64,000 nt of DNA from Pseudomonas hormoni (GTDB lineage Bacteria; Pseudomonadota; Gammaproteobacteria; Pseudomonadales; Pseudomonadaceae). The notes beneath the pieces were generated by a model. It saw nothing but the letters and a program-made list of their open reading frames with translations. It ran no database searches and was not told the DNA's origin. A program made the position numbers and the translations under genes. This document shows positions 20,372 through 29,805 of the stretch, one piece after another (the first letter of the stretch is position 1; the number at the start of each line of letters is the position of its first letter). The stretch is taken from positions 873,001-937,000 of the forward strand of contig NZ_CP075566.1 of assembly GCF_018502625.1 (NCBI RefSeq). Reading direction: 5' to 3'.

Positions 20372-21712
20372 TCAGAACTTGGCTTCGGCATCCAGTTGCA
20401 GGGTATTGATGTCGGTGTCTTTGCGATTGACGCTGGCGGTGTTGCTGAAGTAGTCGGTCTTCGCCAGGAAGTACGTCGCACCCAGAGTGAAGTTCTTGTC
20501 GAGCTCGTAACTCACTTTCAGCTTGCTGCCACGCGAACCGGTGAAACCGTTGGCGAAGTCAGAGTCGGTGAAGGCACCGACCACAGCGTTACGCTGTACG
20601 TCGCGGTAGTTGTAGTCCACGCCAAAGCCGAAGACCTTGGTCTTGACACCGGCCAACCAGCCCATGTCTTGATCGTTGCTGGCGCTGTCGTTGTTGACGA
20701 CCTGGCCGTACAGCGACAGCGGCATTGGAAGACCGCCGATATCGAGCTGACCAAAACCTTCGTACAGTTTGAACTCTTCACCCAAGGTGTTGCCGTTGGT
20801 GGCCAGTTGGCTTGGGGTGGTGGCGGTCGATGGTGGCGCGAGTTCGGGGCTGTTTTCGTCGTTGTCGTAGGCGTAAACACTGCCGCCCAACGTCATTTTC
20901 AGGTTGTCAGTGATCGCGAAGCGAGCGCCCAACTGGCCAGCGTACAGACGCAGGTCGTGTTTGAACTGCACGCCTTCACCGTCAACGTTGTCCTTGAGGG
21001 TGTAGTGACCGGCGCTACCGAACAGCTCGGTGCTGCCGCCCAGCGGGTATTTGTAGGTCACTGCCAGACCTTCCGGGTTGATGTCGCTATCCCAGATGAT
21101 GTCGCCCATGCTTACCCATTGTTGTGGCATCTTGCCGCCAACGAAGTGCAAGTTCTTGATGGCGTCAGGGTGGTAGTCGACGTAGCCCTGGTCCAGCCAG
21201 ATCGACTTCTTGTCGAAGTAGTTGTTCTGGTCCTGGTTGGTGGAGCGAGCGTCGTCGTTGCTGCCAGTGGCGATACGAATACCGGTGTCAACTTGCGGGT
21301 TGATTTCTGTGTAGGCACCCAGGCGGGCACGAATGCGCTGGCGACTCTGGTCGCCGGTGTTGGATACGCTATCGTTGTGGATATTTTCCTGACGGAAACG
21401 CACGTCACCCTTGAACTGGGTCTTGGCAGCCCACGCCAGTTTCTGGTCGAAGGTGCTCAGTGCTTCGGTTTTCTTCGCGGTCGCCGCGATCTGCTCGTTG
21501 GTCTCTTGTTGAGCCTGACGAGCGATTTGCTGGTCTTTCTGATCCCGGGCCAGTTCGGCTTGCAGTTCGTTGTACTGCGCAGCGTTGATCGAACCGTTAG
21601 CCTTCAGCATGTCGAGCAGTTTGGCGTCGACTGCGGCGCTGGCCGGTACACTCATGGCCAGCAGCAGACCGCCACACAGGGCCGCCGCAGTTTTCGTGGA
21701 AGCAAGACGCAT
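20372..21712 (-). CDS. Putative outer-membrane porin (Porin_5-like)
   Basis: 446 residues. Signal peptide MRLASTKTAAALCGGLLLAMSVPASA, then a short helical/coiled region rich in Gln (about 27-90, DQKDQQIARQAQQE), then a long beta-rich part with alternating Tyr/Gly/Asp segments, ending with the C-terminal Phe required by the Bam machinery. The resemblance is to the Pseudomonas putative-porin group with an N-terminal coiled coil. The ATG at 21712 is preferred because GGAG lies 9 bp upstream and a proper signal peptide follows; an upstream ATG would add 19 non-signal residues. Substrate unknown. Confidence 0.85.
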   Translation of the reverse strand: MRLASTKTAAALCGGLLLAMSVPASAAVDAKLLDMLKANGSINAAQYNELQAELARDQKDQQIARQAQQETNEQIAATAKKTEALSTFDQKLAWAAKTQFKGDVRFRQENIHNDSVSNTGDQSRQRIRARLGAYTEINPQVDTGIRIATGSNDDARSTNQDQNNYFDKKSIWLDQGYVDYHPDAIKNLHFVGGKMPQQWVSMGDIIWDSDINPEGLAVTYKYPLGGSTELFGSAGHYTLKDNVDGEGVQFKHDLRLYAGQLGARFAITDNLKMTLGGSVYAYDNDENSPELAPPSTATTPSQLATNGNTLGEEFKLYEGFGQLDIGGLPMPLSLYGQVVNNDSASNDQDMGWLAGVKTKVFGFGVDYNYRDVQRNAVVGAFTDSDFANGFTGSRGSKLKVSYELDKNFTLGATYFLAKTDYFSNTASVNRKDTDINTLQLDAEAKF

Positions 21713-21995
21713 ATCAATCTCCGAAGATGAATGGGATGACTGAGCCATCCGGGGCACAACCGACCGCAAAGGGACGGAAAACAGTGGCCGAGTGCTATAA
21801 CCCGGCGCTCTAAAAACAGGCGCCAGTATCGCGATGGTTTATGACAAAGCAGTGGCAATGTGATGGCGTCTCGATGACGATACAAAACTCGAATGAACTT
21901 TCTACTCCGGGCCCTGTCAGCGGATCGCGGGTGTGGATTGCGCCTCTATAGGCGATACTCGCAAGGCTTTACGCCAAGAAGTGGAGAGGGAAGTG

Positions 21996-23120
21996 ATGCC
22001 GCTGCAACGTCTGGAAAGTCTGTCCGAAATAGCGCCGCACACCTGGGATGCCCTGGTGCCGGAAAACCAGCCGTTTCTGCGCCATGCTTTTCTCAGTGCA
22101 CTGGAAGACAGTGGCAGCGTCGGCCCGCATTCCGGATGGCAGCCTGAGCACTTACTGCATAGGGAAGGTGATCGGTTGATCGCCGTGCTGCCCAGTTACC
22201 GCAAATGGCACTCCTACGGCGAGTACGTGTTCGATCACGCCTGGGCTGATGCGTGCGAGCGTGCCGGCATCGACTATTACCCCAAACTGCTGACCGCCGT
22301 GCCCTTCAGCCCGGTCAGCGGACCGCGCTTGCTGGCGGCCACGGTCGAGGACGGTTTCGAACTGCTGAAGAGTTTGCCTGGCTACCTTGAGATCGAAGAA
22401 CTTTCCAGCGCCCACATCAATTTCACGGACCCGTTCACCGACGCGGCATTGGCCGAACACCCCGGCTGGCTGCAGCGCATTGGCTGTCAGTACCACTGGC
22501 AAAATCGCGGGTATCGGGATTTTCAGGACTTCCTCGACGCCCTCAGTTCACGTAAACGCAAGCAGATGCGCAAAGAACGCGAGCAGGTGGCGGGGCAGGG
22601 CTTCGAATTCGAATGGCTGGAAGGCCGGCAACTGGATCAGGCGCAGTGGGATTTCGTTTACGCCTGTTACGCCAACACCTACGCAGTGCGTCGGCAACGG
22701 CCTTATCTGTCGCGGGAGTTTTTCAGCCTGTTGGCCGAACGCATGCCGGAATCTATTCGTGTGGTGCTGGCCAAACAAGGCTCACGACCGGTGGCCATGG
22801 CCTTCAGCCTCGTCGGGGGCGACAGTTTTTATGGACGTTACTGGGGTTGTCTGGCGGAGTTCGATCGGCTGCACTTCGAGACGTGTTTCTATCAAGGTAT
22901 GGACTACGCGATTGCCAACGGCTTTCAGCGTTTTGATGCCGGTGCTCAGGGTGAGCACAAGCTGATTCGCGGGTTTGAACCGGTGATCACCCATTCCTGG
23001 CACTACTTGCGTCATCCCGGCCTGAAAGCGGCGGTTAAAGACTTCCTGCAGCAGGAACGTCTCGGGGTGTTGGCGTATGCCGAGGAAGCGAGGACTGCTT
23101 TGCCTTATCGGCAAGACTGA
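21996..23120 (+). CDS. FemAB-like (GNAT-fold) protein, peptidogalycan family
   Basis: A 374-residue cytoplasmic protein with the family pattern WDALVPENQPFLRHAFLSALEDSGSVG near the N-terminus, SYRKWHSYGEYVFDHAWADA and KLLTAVPFSPVSGPRLL in the middle, and FDAGAQGEHKLIRGFEP near the C-terminus. It belongs to the GNAT-related peptidogalycan biosynthesis (COG3146) family, whose activity is not established. The ATG at 21996 has GGAGAGGGA upstream. An upstream in-frame ATG at 21933 is less likely. Confidence 0.85.
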   Translation: MPLQRLESLSEIAPHTWDALVPENQPFLRHAFLSALEDSGSVGPHSGWQPEHLLHREGDRLIAVLPSYRKWHSYGEYVFDHAWADACERAGIDYYPKLLTAVPFSPVSGPRLLAATVEDGFELLKSLPGYLEIEELSSAHINFTDPFTDAALAEHPGWLQRIGCQYHWQNRGYRDFQDFLDALSSRKRKQMRKEREQVAGQGFEFEWLEGRQLDQAQWDFVYACYANTYAVRRQRPYLSREFFSLLAERMPESIRVVLAKQGSRPVAMAFSLVGGDSFYGRYWGCLAEFDRLHFETCFYQGMDYAIANGFQRFDAGAQGEHKLIRGFEPVITHSWHYLRHPGLKAAVKDFLQQERLGVLAYAEEARTALPYRQD

Positions 23121-23188
23121 TCCCTCGTCGGTGGGCTCAAGTGCCCTCGTCGCGGTGCACATTAATTCGGCGTTGTGGCGGGTTTACT

Positions 23189-23241
23189 GGATTTGGATTT
23201 GGATTTGGATTTGGATTTGGATTTGGATTTGGATTTGGATT
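23189..23241. repeat. Hexanucleotide tandem repeat (GGATTT), about 9 copies
   Basis: 53 bp of uninterrupted GGATTT units, ending GGATTGAGATT. It lies 69 bp after the FemAB-like stop and 13 bp before the large palindromic element. Read on the plus strand it gives alternating Ile-Trp, but that frame is not a credible gene. Confidence 0.95.
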
Positions 23242-23253
23242 GAGATTGGGGGC

Positions 23254-24029
23254 TTATCCGTTTTTGCGGTAACGGCGGCTATTGGTTCCGCCCTTACGGC
23301 GGGTTACTTGGAAAAGCGCCAAGTAACCAAGCGCCTGCGCCCCTGACGTACGGTGGCTCGCTAAGGCTCGCCATGCCCTCGCTCCGGTCCTGCTCCCTGG
23401 GCCCGCCGCCATCGGCCATCCATGGCCGGGGGCGGCTAACCCGGCATCCCTGCCGGGTTGCCCACTGCGCAGAACCTGCGCTCGGCCTTCCGACGGGGCA
23501 GATCAAGATCAAAAACAAAGCGAGGCGGCCTAGTAGCCGACCTGATGTCCGTCAAGGCCATCGGCGGTGAACACCCATGTCATGCCCACCAAAAATCCCC
23601 TGTGGCAGCTAGCCTGCTAGCGATGGACATCCAGACACCGCGTTCATTCAGACCGCACGCGTAATCGTTAACGTCCATCGCTAGCAGGCTAGCTCCCACA
23701 GGGGGAATGCGTACATATGAGGAGCCAGGTCGGCCCGCAGGCCGCCTCGCGGTGCTGTGGCGGTATTCGCGCCCTCGAGAGGCTTCGTTCCGGTTCTGCG
23801 CAGTGGGCAACCCGGCATGGATGACGGGTTAGCCGCCCCCGACCATGGATGGCCGATGGCGGCGGGCCCACGGAGCAGGACCGGAAGGAGGGCATGGCGA
23901 GCCTTAGCGAGCCACCGAACGAAAGGGGCAAAAGCGCTTGGTTACTTGGCGCCGGGCGGCGTTCCGTTTTTCCAAGTAACCCGCTGTAAGAGCGGAACCA
24001 ATATCAGCCGTTACCGAAGAAACGGATAT
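23254..24029. repeat. 776-bp palindromic repeat element with internal REP
   Basis: Two long inverted arms, about 23254-23475 and 23800-24029, match strongly. Shared blocks include GGTTACTTGG, CCAAGTAACCAAGCGC, TGGCTCGCTAAGGCTCGCC, GGCCCGCCGCCATCGGCC and GTTGCCCACTGCGCAGAACC. The unpaired middle holds a REP doublet (23601-23700). The right arm carries an extra block with CGGGCGGCGTTCCG at 23953-23966 that the left arm lacks. It fills the space between two convergent genes and contains no credible coding sequence. Confidence 0.88.
23601..23700. repeat. REP doublet inside the large palindrome
   Basis: TGTGGCAGCTAGCCTGCTAGCGATGG opposite CCATCGCTAGCAGGCTAGCTCCCACA. This REP variant uses CTAGC where the usual form has GAGC. 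The loop contains TAATCGTTAACGT (23662-23674), as in the doublet at 742-856. Confidence 0.88.
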
Positions 24030-24041
24030 TCACCCAAACCC

Positions 24042-25874
24042 TCAATCGATCCCAACAAACCCCCCAGTCTGATGCTGCCACAACCGCGCATACAACCCCC
24101 CATGCGCCAGCAGTTCAGCATGGGTCCCCGTCTCGGCAATCTGGCCTTTTTCCAACACCACCAACCGGTCCATCCGCGCAATGGTCGAGAGCCGGTGCGC
24201 GATGGCAATCACCGTTTTACCCTGCATCAGGGTTTCGAGACTTTCCTGGATCGCCGCTTCAACTTCCGAGTCCAGCGCCGAGGTGGCCTCGTCCATGATC
24301 AGGATCGGCGCATCCTTGAGCAACACCCGTGCGATGGCGATCCGCTGACGCTGGCCGCCAGAGAGTTTCACCCCGCGTTCACCCACATGCGCATCAAACC
24401 CGGTGCGTCCTTCGGCGTCCGACAGCAACGGGATGAACTCGTCGGCACGGGCCTTGTGCACCGCTTCCCAGAGTTCGGCATCGGTGGCATCGGGTTTGCC
24501 GTAAAGCAGGTTGTCGCGGATCGAGCGATGCAGCAGCGACGTGTCCTGGGTGATCATGCCGATGCGTTCGCGCAGGCTTTCCTGACCGACGTCAGCGATG
24601 TTCTGGCCGTCGATCAGGATTTGCCCGCCCTGCACGTCATAGAGGCGCAACAGCAGGTTGACCAGGGTCGATTTGCCGGCGCCGGACGGGCCGATCAAGC
24701 CGATTTTCTCACCGGGTTTGATCGTCAGGTTGAGGTCGCCGATGATCCCGCTCTTCTTGCCGTAGTGAAAATCCACGTGCTCGAAGCGCACTTCGCCACG
24801 GGCAACGGCCAGCGGTTTCGCCGCTTCACGGTCGGTGACGCTGACCGGTTGCGAGATGGTCTGCAAGCCATCCTGGACCATGCCGATGTTTTCGAAGATG
24901 CCAGTGACCACCCACATGATCCAGCCGGACATGTTGACGATCCGGATCACCAGGCCGGTAGCGAGGGCGATGGCGCCGACGGTGATCAGTGACTGCGTCC
25001 ACAGCCACAACGCCAGACCGGTGGTGGTGACGATCAGCAAGCCGTTCATGCTGGTGATGACCACGTCCATGCTGGTGACCACGCGGCCGGCCAGTTGGGC
25101 TTTTACGGTCTGTTCTTCGATGGCTTCCCTGGCGTATTGCTGTTCGAAGTTGGTGTGGGCGAACAGCTTCAGCGTGGTGATGTTGGTGTAGCCGTCGACG
25201 ATCCGCCCCATGAGTTTGGAACGCGCATCCGAAGACACCACGGAGCGTTCTTTCACCCGTGGCACGAAGTAGTAGAGGGCGCCGATGTAGGCGGCGATCC
25301 AGGTCAACAACGGGATCATCAGGCGCCAGTCGGCTTCGGCGAACAGCACCAGCGAACTGATCGCGTAGATCAGCACATGCCACAGCGCGTCCACCGCTTG
25401 CACGGCGGAATCGCGCAGCGAGTTGCCGGTCTGCATGATGCGTTGGGCGATGCGTCCGGCGAAGTCGTTCTGGAAGAAATTCAGGCTCTGCTTGAGCACG
25501 TAGCTGTGGTTCTGCCAGCGGATCATGCTGGTCATGCTGGGGCTCAGGGTCTGGTGCACCAGCAGGTCATGCAGGCCCACGAACACCGGGCGCAGGATCA
25601 GCGCCACGACGGCCATCCAGGCCAGTTCGATGCCGTGTTCCTTGAAGAAGTTGACGTTCGGCGTGCCTTGGGTCAGGTCGATGATGCGGCTCAGGTAGCT
25701 GAACAGCGCCACTTCGATCAATGCGCCGAACAGGCCGACGGTCAGCAGGGCCGCGAAACTCGGCCAGACCTGCTTCAGGTAATAGGTATAGAAGGGGAAA
25801 ACACGGTCGGGCGGAGCCGCCGTCGGGGCGTCACGGAATACATCGATCAGTTGTTCGAAACGGCGATAGAGCAT
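24042..25874 (-). CDS. ABC exporter, fused permease and ATPase
   Basis: 610 residues. An ABC_membrane domain with six hydrophobic segments (about 35-330) is followed by an ATPase domain with Walker A GPSGAGKST, signature LSGGQRQRIAIARVLL, Walker B ILIMDEATSALDS and the H-loop AIAHRLSTIARMDR. This is the half-transporter MsbA/MdlB-like architecture, working as a homo- or heterodimer; the substrate is unknown. The stop lies 13 bp after the palindromic element. The gene follows ppiA by 90 bp in the same direction, so it may be read as the last gene of that operon or from its own promoter. Confidence 0.92.
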   Translation of the reverse strand: MLYRRFEQLIDVFRDAPTAAPPDRVFPFYTYYLKQVWPSFAALLTVGLFGALIEVALFSYLSRIIDLTQGTPNVNFFKEHGIELAWMAVVALILRPVFVGLHDLLVHQTLSPSMTSMIRWQNHSYVLKQSLNFFQNDFAGRIAQRIMQTGNSLRDSAVQAVDALWHVLIYAISSLVLFAEADWRLMIPLLTWIAAYIGALYYFVPRVKERSVVSSDARSKLMGRIVDGYTNITTLKLFAHTNFEQQYAREAIEEQTVKAQLAGRVVTSMDVVITSMNGLLIVTTTGLALWLWTQSLITVGAIALATGLVIRIVNMSGWIMWVVTGIFENIGMVQDGLQTISQPVSVTDREAAKPLAVARGEVRFEHVDFHYGKKSGIIGDLNLTIKPGEKIGLIGPSGAGKSTLVNLLLRLYDVQGGQILIDGQNIADVGQESLRERIGMITQDTSLLHRSIRDNLLYGKPDATDAELWEAVHKARADEFIPLLSDAEGRTGFDAHVGERGVKLSGGQRQRIAIARVLLKDAPILIMDEATSALDSEVEAAIQESLETLMQGKTVIAIAHRLSTIARMDRLVVLEKGQIAETGTHAELLAHGGLYARLWQHQTGGFVGID

Positions 25875-25964
25875 TTGTTCTCCGCCCGCATGCGGGCTCT
25901 CCTTTAAACGCTATGAGCGGCGCCGAATACCGGCGGCCGCTCAACATCCCTGTGCCTGTGGGTC

Positions 25965-26528
25965 TTAGTCGATGCGCTTGGCCGACTTGATCAGCACCGG
26001 GTCGATGGGCACATTCTGCATGCCGCTTTTGGTGGTGGTCTGGGAGTTGACGATGATGTCCACCACGTCCATGCCCTTGACCACTTTGGCGAATACTGCG
26101 TAACCGGCATCGCGACCCGGATCGAGGAAGGCGTTGTCGGCGACGTTGATGAAGAACTGGCTGGTGGCCGAATCCGGGTTCGACGTACGCGCCATCGACA
26201 GGGTCCCACGCACGTTATGCAGGCCGTTGCTGGCCTCGTTCTTGATCGGTGCCTTGGTTTCCTTTTGCTGCATCTGTGTGGTGAAACCGCCGCCCTGGGC
26301 CATGAAGCCCGGGATCACGCGGTGGAAAATCGTGTTGTTGTAGAAGCCGCTGTCGACGTACTCAAGGAAGTTCTTGGTACTGATCGGCGCCTTGACCGGG
26401 TCCAGTTCGATTTCGATCTGACCGTTGGTGGTTTCCAGCAGCACGTGCGGCGCCTTGGCGGGCGTGGCGGCCATCAGGTTGGCGGCAAACAGAACGGAGC
26501 CAGCGACGAGGGCGATTTTTTTCAGCAT
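25965..26528 (-). CDS. ppiA: Periplasmic cyclophilin-type peptidyl-prolyl isomerase
   Basis: 187 residues. Signal peptide (residues 1-about 20), then a full cyclophilin domain: [36 protein letters not shown] and [16 protein letters not shown]. It speeds proline isomerisation in the periplasm. Its first codons overlap the end of the hydrolase gene by 7 bp, so translational coupling is likely. The gene name is by family. Confidence 0.92.
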   Translation of the reverse strand: MLKKIALVAGSVLFAANLMAATPAKAPHVLLETTNGQIEIELDPVKAPISTKNFLEYVDSGFYNNTIFHRVIPGFMAQGGGFTTQMQQKETKAPIKNEASNGLHNVRGTLSMARTSNPDSATSQFFINVADNAFLDPGRDAGYAVFAKVVKGMDVVDIIVNSQTTTKSGMQNVPIDPVLIKSAKRID

Positions 26529-27337
26529 GGGTCAGTGATCCTGAGTGTAGTGGTGTCGACTGCGGTGAGAAACTCGAGCAGGGTTTGGTTGAAGCGTTCG
26601 GGTTGATCCAGCGGGGTGGCGTGACGCGAATCGGCGATCACCACCAGCCGCGCATCGGGCAGCAGTTTTACGTAAGTCTCCTTCAGCGACACCGGTGTGT
26701 AGTCACGGTCGGCGCTGACGATGAGGGTTGGACAGGACACTCTGGAAAGTCGTTCCTGAACACCCCAGCCAACGATCGCGTCGAAGCTGGCGAGATAAGC
26801 ATGTTTGTCGTTTTTTGCCCAGCGCTCGGCCATCTTTTGACGCAATTCGGCCTGTTCCGGTTTCGGGAACAGCTTGGCGCCCAAGGCTTTGCCGATGGTG
26901 CCCAGACTGAGCGCGCGCATCAGGCTCCAGCGCTTGAACCACTGCCAATAATCGTCGCGGCTGCGCAGTTTGACCTCGGGCGCGCTGTTGACGATGCACA
27001 GGCTTTTGAGCAGTTGCGGCTGATCCACTGCCAGTTGAAAGCCGATCATGCCGCCCATCGAAAGGCCCACATAATGTGTCGGGCCGAGGTTCAAATGTTC
27101 AATCAGGGCGATCAGGTCGGCGCTGAACCCGGGGATGCTGTAGCGCTCGCGGGGTTTGTCCGAGCGACCGTGGCCGCGCACATCCGGCACGATTACCCGG
27201 TAGCGGGCGGACAGCGCCGGGATCTGCTTTTCCCAGTCCAACGTGCTGGAACCCAGCCCGTGGACCAACAGCAACGGCGTGCCGTGGCCATATTCCTCGT
27301 AGTGCAGGTTGCAACCTTCGTGTTCGAAATAGGCCAT
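26522..27337 (-). CDS. Alpha/beta hydrolase
   Basis: 271 residues with the canonical fold: oxyanion region [17 protein letters not shown], nucleophile elbow GLSMGGMIG (Ser), acidic residue in VSADRDYTP and His in [15 protein letters not shown]. It resembles 3-oxoadipate enol-lactonase and related small-ester hydrolases, but nothing in the neighbourhood supports an aromatic pathway. It lies 13 bp after a LysR gene and overlaps ppiA, so LysR, hydrolase and cyclophilin are probably one transcript. Confidence 0.88.
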   Translation of the reverse strand: MAYFEHEGCNLHYEEYGHGTPLLLVHGLGSSTLDWEKQIPALSARYRVIVPDVRGHGRSDKPRERYSIPGFSADLIALIEHLNLGPTHYVGLSMGGMIGFQLAVDQPQLLKSLCIVNSAPEVKLRSRDDYWQWFKRWSLMRALSLGTIGKALGAKLFPKPEQAELRQKMAERWAKNDKHAYLASFDAIVGWGVQERLSRVSCPTLIVSADRDYTPVSLKETYVKLLPDARLVVIADSRHATPLDQPERFNQTLLEFLTAVDTTTLRITDPC

Positions 27338-27350
27338 GGGTTACTCCGTG

Positions 27351-28274
27351 TCAGGCTTGTTCAGGGGCGGCGAAGGGCGCATCCAGCGGCGCGGTGTCAA
27401 ACGTGCGCAGCAGTTCAATGAGGATTTGCGTCGCCGGGCCCAGCGGTTTGTCCTTGTTCGAATACAGGTAGAAGCTCGGGTTACGGCTTCCGCCCTGATC
27501 CAACGGTAGCAGCTTGAGCGTCCCTTCCTTCAATTCGCGTTCGATCATGTGCCGGGGCAGCCACGCAAAACCCAATCCGCTGCCGACAAACGTCGCGGCG
27601 GTGGCCAGGCTGCCGACGGTCCAGCGCTGTTCGGCGCCGAGCCAGCCGACATCCCTTGGTTGCTGGCGGCCGGAGTCGCGGATCACCACTTGCATCTGGC
27701 TTTCCAGGTCCTGGAAATTCAGTTCACGGTTCAGGCGATGCAGCGCGTGCTCGGGGTGGGCGACGGCGACAAATTCGACGTCGCTCAATTCCGCGCCCAG
27801 ATAACCAGGAATACTGAGGCCGGTGATCGCCAGATCGGCCACGCCTTCGAGCAGGACTTCCTCCACGCCCGACAACACTTCTTCGCGCAGCCGCACCCGG
27901 CAGCCGCGGCTTTGCGGCATGAACGCGGTCAAGGCGCGGACGAGGCGGGCGCTCGGGTAGGCGGCGTCGACCACCAGCCGCACTTCCGCTTCCCAGCCTT
28001 GCTCCATGTGATGCGCCAGGTCTTCCAGCTGACTGGCCTGTTTCACCAGTTGCCGCGAGCGGCGCAGCAACACGCCGCCGGCTTCGGTCAGCACGGCTTT
28101 GCGGCCGTCGATGCGCAGCAGGGGAACACCGAGCTGGTCCTGCATGCGTGCCACGGTGTAGCTGACTGACGATTGCGAGCGGTGCAGCGCTTCGGCGGCC
28201 TGGGCGAAACCGCCGTGGTCGACCACGGCCTGTAATGTTCGCCATTGATCAAGGGTCACGCGGGGCGCTTTCAT
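27351..28274 (-). CDS. LysR-family transcriptional regulator
   Basis: 307 residues. The N-terminal winged helix is VTLDQWRTLQAVVDHGGFAQAAEALHRSQSSVSYTVARMQDQL-like, followed by a type-2 periplasmic-binding-fold effector domain (about 95-295). It is unusual that the regulator is the first gene of the operon rather than divergent from its target. A small secreted-protein gene diverges 49 bp away. The effector is unknown. Confidence 0.92.
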   Translation of the reverse strand: MKAPRVTLDQWRTLQAVVDHGGFAQAAEALHRSQSSVSYTVARMQDQLGVPLLRIDGRKAVLTEAGGVLLRRSRQLVKQASQLEDLAHHMEQGWEAEVRLVVDAAYPSARLVRALTAFMPQSRGCRVRLREEVLSGVEEVLLEGVADLAITGLSIPGYLGAELSDVEFVAVAHPEHALHRLNRELNFQDLESQMQVVIRDSGRQQPRDVGWLGAEQRWTVGSLATAATFVGSGLGFAWLPRHMIERELKEGTLKLLPLDQGGSRNPSFYLYSNKDKPLGPATQILIELLRTFDTAPLDAPFAAPEQA

Positions 28275-28323
28275 GTTGAGCTCCTCTTGTCCTAAGCTGG
28301 CAGTCCTTATTGGAGACTGTCGA

Positions 28324-28638
28324 ATGAAAAAATTCTGTTGTTTGGTGTTGGCGATGCTGCCGCTGACTGCCTTTGCTTACCCGATCGACGTACAAAAACA
28401 GTTGAACGGCTTGAGCATCGACTACAACGCGTATGACACGGATACCGACATCGCCTCCATTCAGGTGAACAACTACGGCAGCACCGATGCAGTCTGTAAG
28501 GTGGTTTTCAATAACGGTCCGGAAGCACCGCGCACCCGCAATATCGAAGTGGCTGCCGGCAAGCACAAAAATGCCACTGCCAAGTTCAACCGGACCATCA
28601 TCAAGATGCGCATCAATCTGACCTGCACCCCGAAATGA
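28324..28638 (+). CDS. Small secreted protein, unknown function
   Basis: 104 residues. It starts MKKFCCLVLAMLPLTAFA, a signal peptide, followed by a mature part of about 85 residues with two cysteines (CKVVFNN and LTCTPK) that could form a disulfide. It looks like a small beta-rich periplasmic domain. GGAG lies 10 bp before the ATG. It diverges from the LysR gene. Homologues occur in other Pseudomonas, as far as I recall, without known function. Confidence 0.75.
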   Translation: MKKFCCLVLAMLPLTAFAYPIDVQKQLNGLSIDYNAYDTDTDIASIQVNNYGSTDAVCKVVFNNGPEAPRTRNIEVAAGKHKNATAKFNRTIIKMRINLTCTPK

Positions 28639-28648
28639 CATGAAACCC

Positions 28649-28739
28649 TGTAGGAGCGAGGCTTGCCCGCGAAGGCGATGTACCAGTCGACATCAATGTT
28701 GAATGACACGGCCCCTTCGCGGGCAAGCCTCGCTCCTAC
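28649..28739. repeat. REP doublet
   Basis: TGTAGGAGCGAGGCTTGCCCGCGAAGG faces CCTTCGCGGGCAAGCCTCGCTCCTAC. The loop includes GACATCAATGTTGAATGACAC, close to the loops at 30672 and 38286. Confidence 0.92.
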
Positions 28740-28868
28740 GGAGTACGCTCAGCTTATAAACGAATTTATTGATGGGTTATAGCAATTATTTGCGCTTTTT
28801 CATCGATATGACACTGTTTAACCTTCACTCCATCGACTTACAACATTCTCAGATGGAGGCTACATCCC

Positions 28869-29468
28869 ATGTCCCGCGTTCTGATCATCGAAAGCAGCGC
28901 CCGTCAGCAAGACTCGGTTTCCCGTCAACTGACCCAGACCTTCATCAGCCAGTGGAAAGCCGCACACCCCAACGACCAGATCACCGTGCGTGACCTCGCC
29001 GTCAACCCGGTGCCGCACCTGGACATCAACCTGCTGGGCGGCTGGACGAAACCCGCTGAGCAGCGCAGCGACATCGAACAGGTTTCCCTGGAGCGCTCCA
29101 ATCAGTTGACCGATGAATTGCTGGCGGCGGACGTGCTGGTCATGGCCGCTCCCATGTACAACTTCGCGATCCCGAGCACGCTGAAAGCCTGGCTCGACCA
29201 CGTGCTGCGTGCCGGCGTGACCTTCAAGTACACCGACACCGGCCCGCAAGGCCTGCTCAGCGGCAAGCGCGCTTACGTGCTGACCGCTCGCGGCGGGATC
29301 TACGCCGGTAGCACCGCGGATCATCAGGAACCCTACCTGCGTCAGGTCATGGGCTTCATCGGCATCCACGACGTGACCTTTATTCACGCCGAAGGCATGA
29401 ACCTGGGCGGCGACTTCCAGGAAAAGGGCCTGAACCAGGCCAACGCCAGGCTTGCCCAGGTGGCTTGA
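28869..29468 (+). CDS. azoR: FMN-dependent NADH:quinone/azoreductase
   Basis: 199 residues, the standard AzoR length. Flavodoxin-like fold with SSARQQDSVSRQLTQTF near the N-terminus (FMN phosphate loop), MAAPMYNFAIPSTLKAWLDHVLRAGVTFKY and TARGGIY. These enzymes reduce quinones and azo dyes with NADH and are often part of thiol or electrophile stress responses. The gene has GGAG 13 bp upstream and a clear terminator after it, so it is monocistronic. Confidence 0.92.
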   Translation: MSRVLIIESSARQQDSVSRQLTQTFISQWKAAHPNDQITVRDLAVNPVPHLDINLLGGWTKPAEQRSDIEQVSLERSNQLTDELLAADVLVMAAPMYNFAIPSTLKAWLDHVLRAGVTFKYTDTGPQGLLSGKRAYVLTARGGIYAGSTADHQEPYLRQVMGFIGIHDVTFIHAEGMNLGGDFQEKGLNQANARLAQVA

Positions 29469-29574
29469 GGCTTTAATCGCCAGATAATCGCTGGATGGTC
29501 TAGTGACCTGGCGCAACCCTTCAAGCCTGTACGCGCATCGACCTCCCTTTGCACTTGTTGCTCCTGAGTGCTGT

Positions 29575-29613
29575 AGCCCGATTGAACGCTTTAGCGAGAT
29601 CGGGCTTTTTTTT
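29575..29613 (+). terminator. Rho-independent terminator after azoR
   Basis: AGCCCGAT (29575-29582) pairs with ATCGGGCT (29599-29606), followed by eight T. It lies about 105 bp after the azoR stop. Confidence 0.88.
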
Positions 29614-29643
29614 GCCCACGATTTTGTGGGCTTGGCACGAACC

Positions 29644-29735
29644 TGTAGGAGCGAAGCTTGCTCGCGAAGACGATGTCCCATTCAACATGGATAGCGGCTG
29701 ACACACCGCCTTCGCGAGCAAGCTTCGCTCCTACA
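29644..29735. repeat. REP doublet
   Basis: TGTAGGAGCGAAGCTTGCTCGCGAAG opposite CTTCGCGAGCAAGCTTCGCTCCTACA. It lies between the azoR terminator and the next gene. Confidence 0.92.
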
Positions 29736-29805
29736 GGGATCCTGGGGGCTCTCGCGATCGCCGGCAAAACCCGCTATCGTCGCCGCCATTCAAAACGAGG
29801 CGAGC

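Noticed and set aside
23077..23346. An open frame encoding alternating Ile-Trp
   Set aside because: It only exists because of the GGATTT repeat and runs from the 3' end of the real gene into the palindrome.
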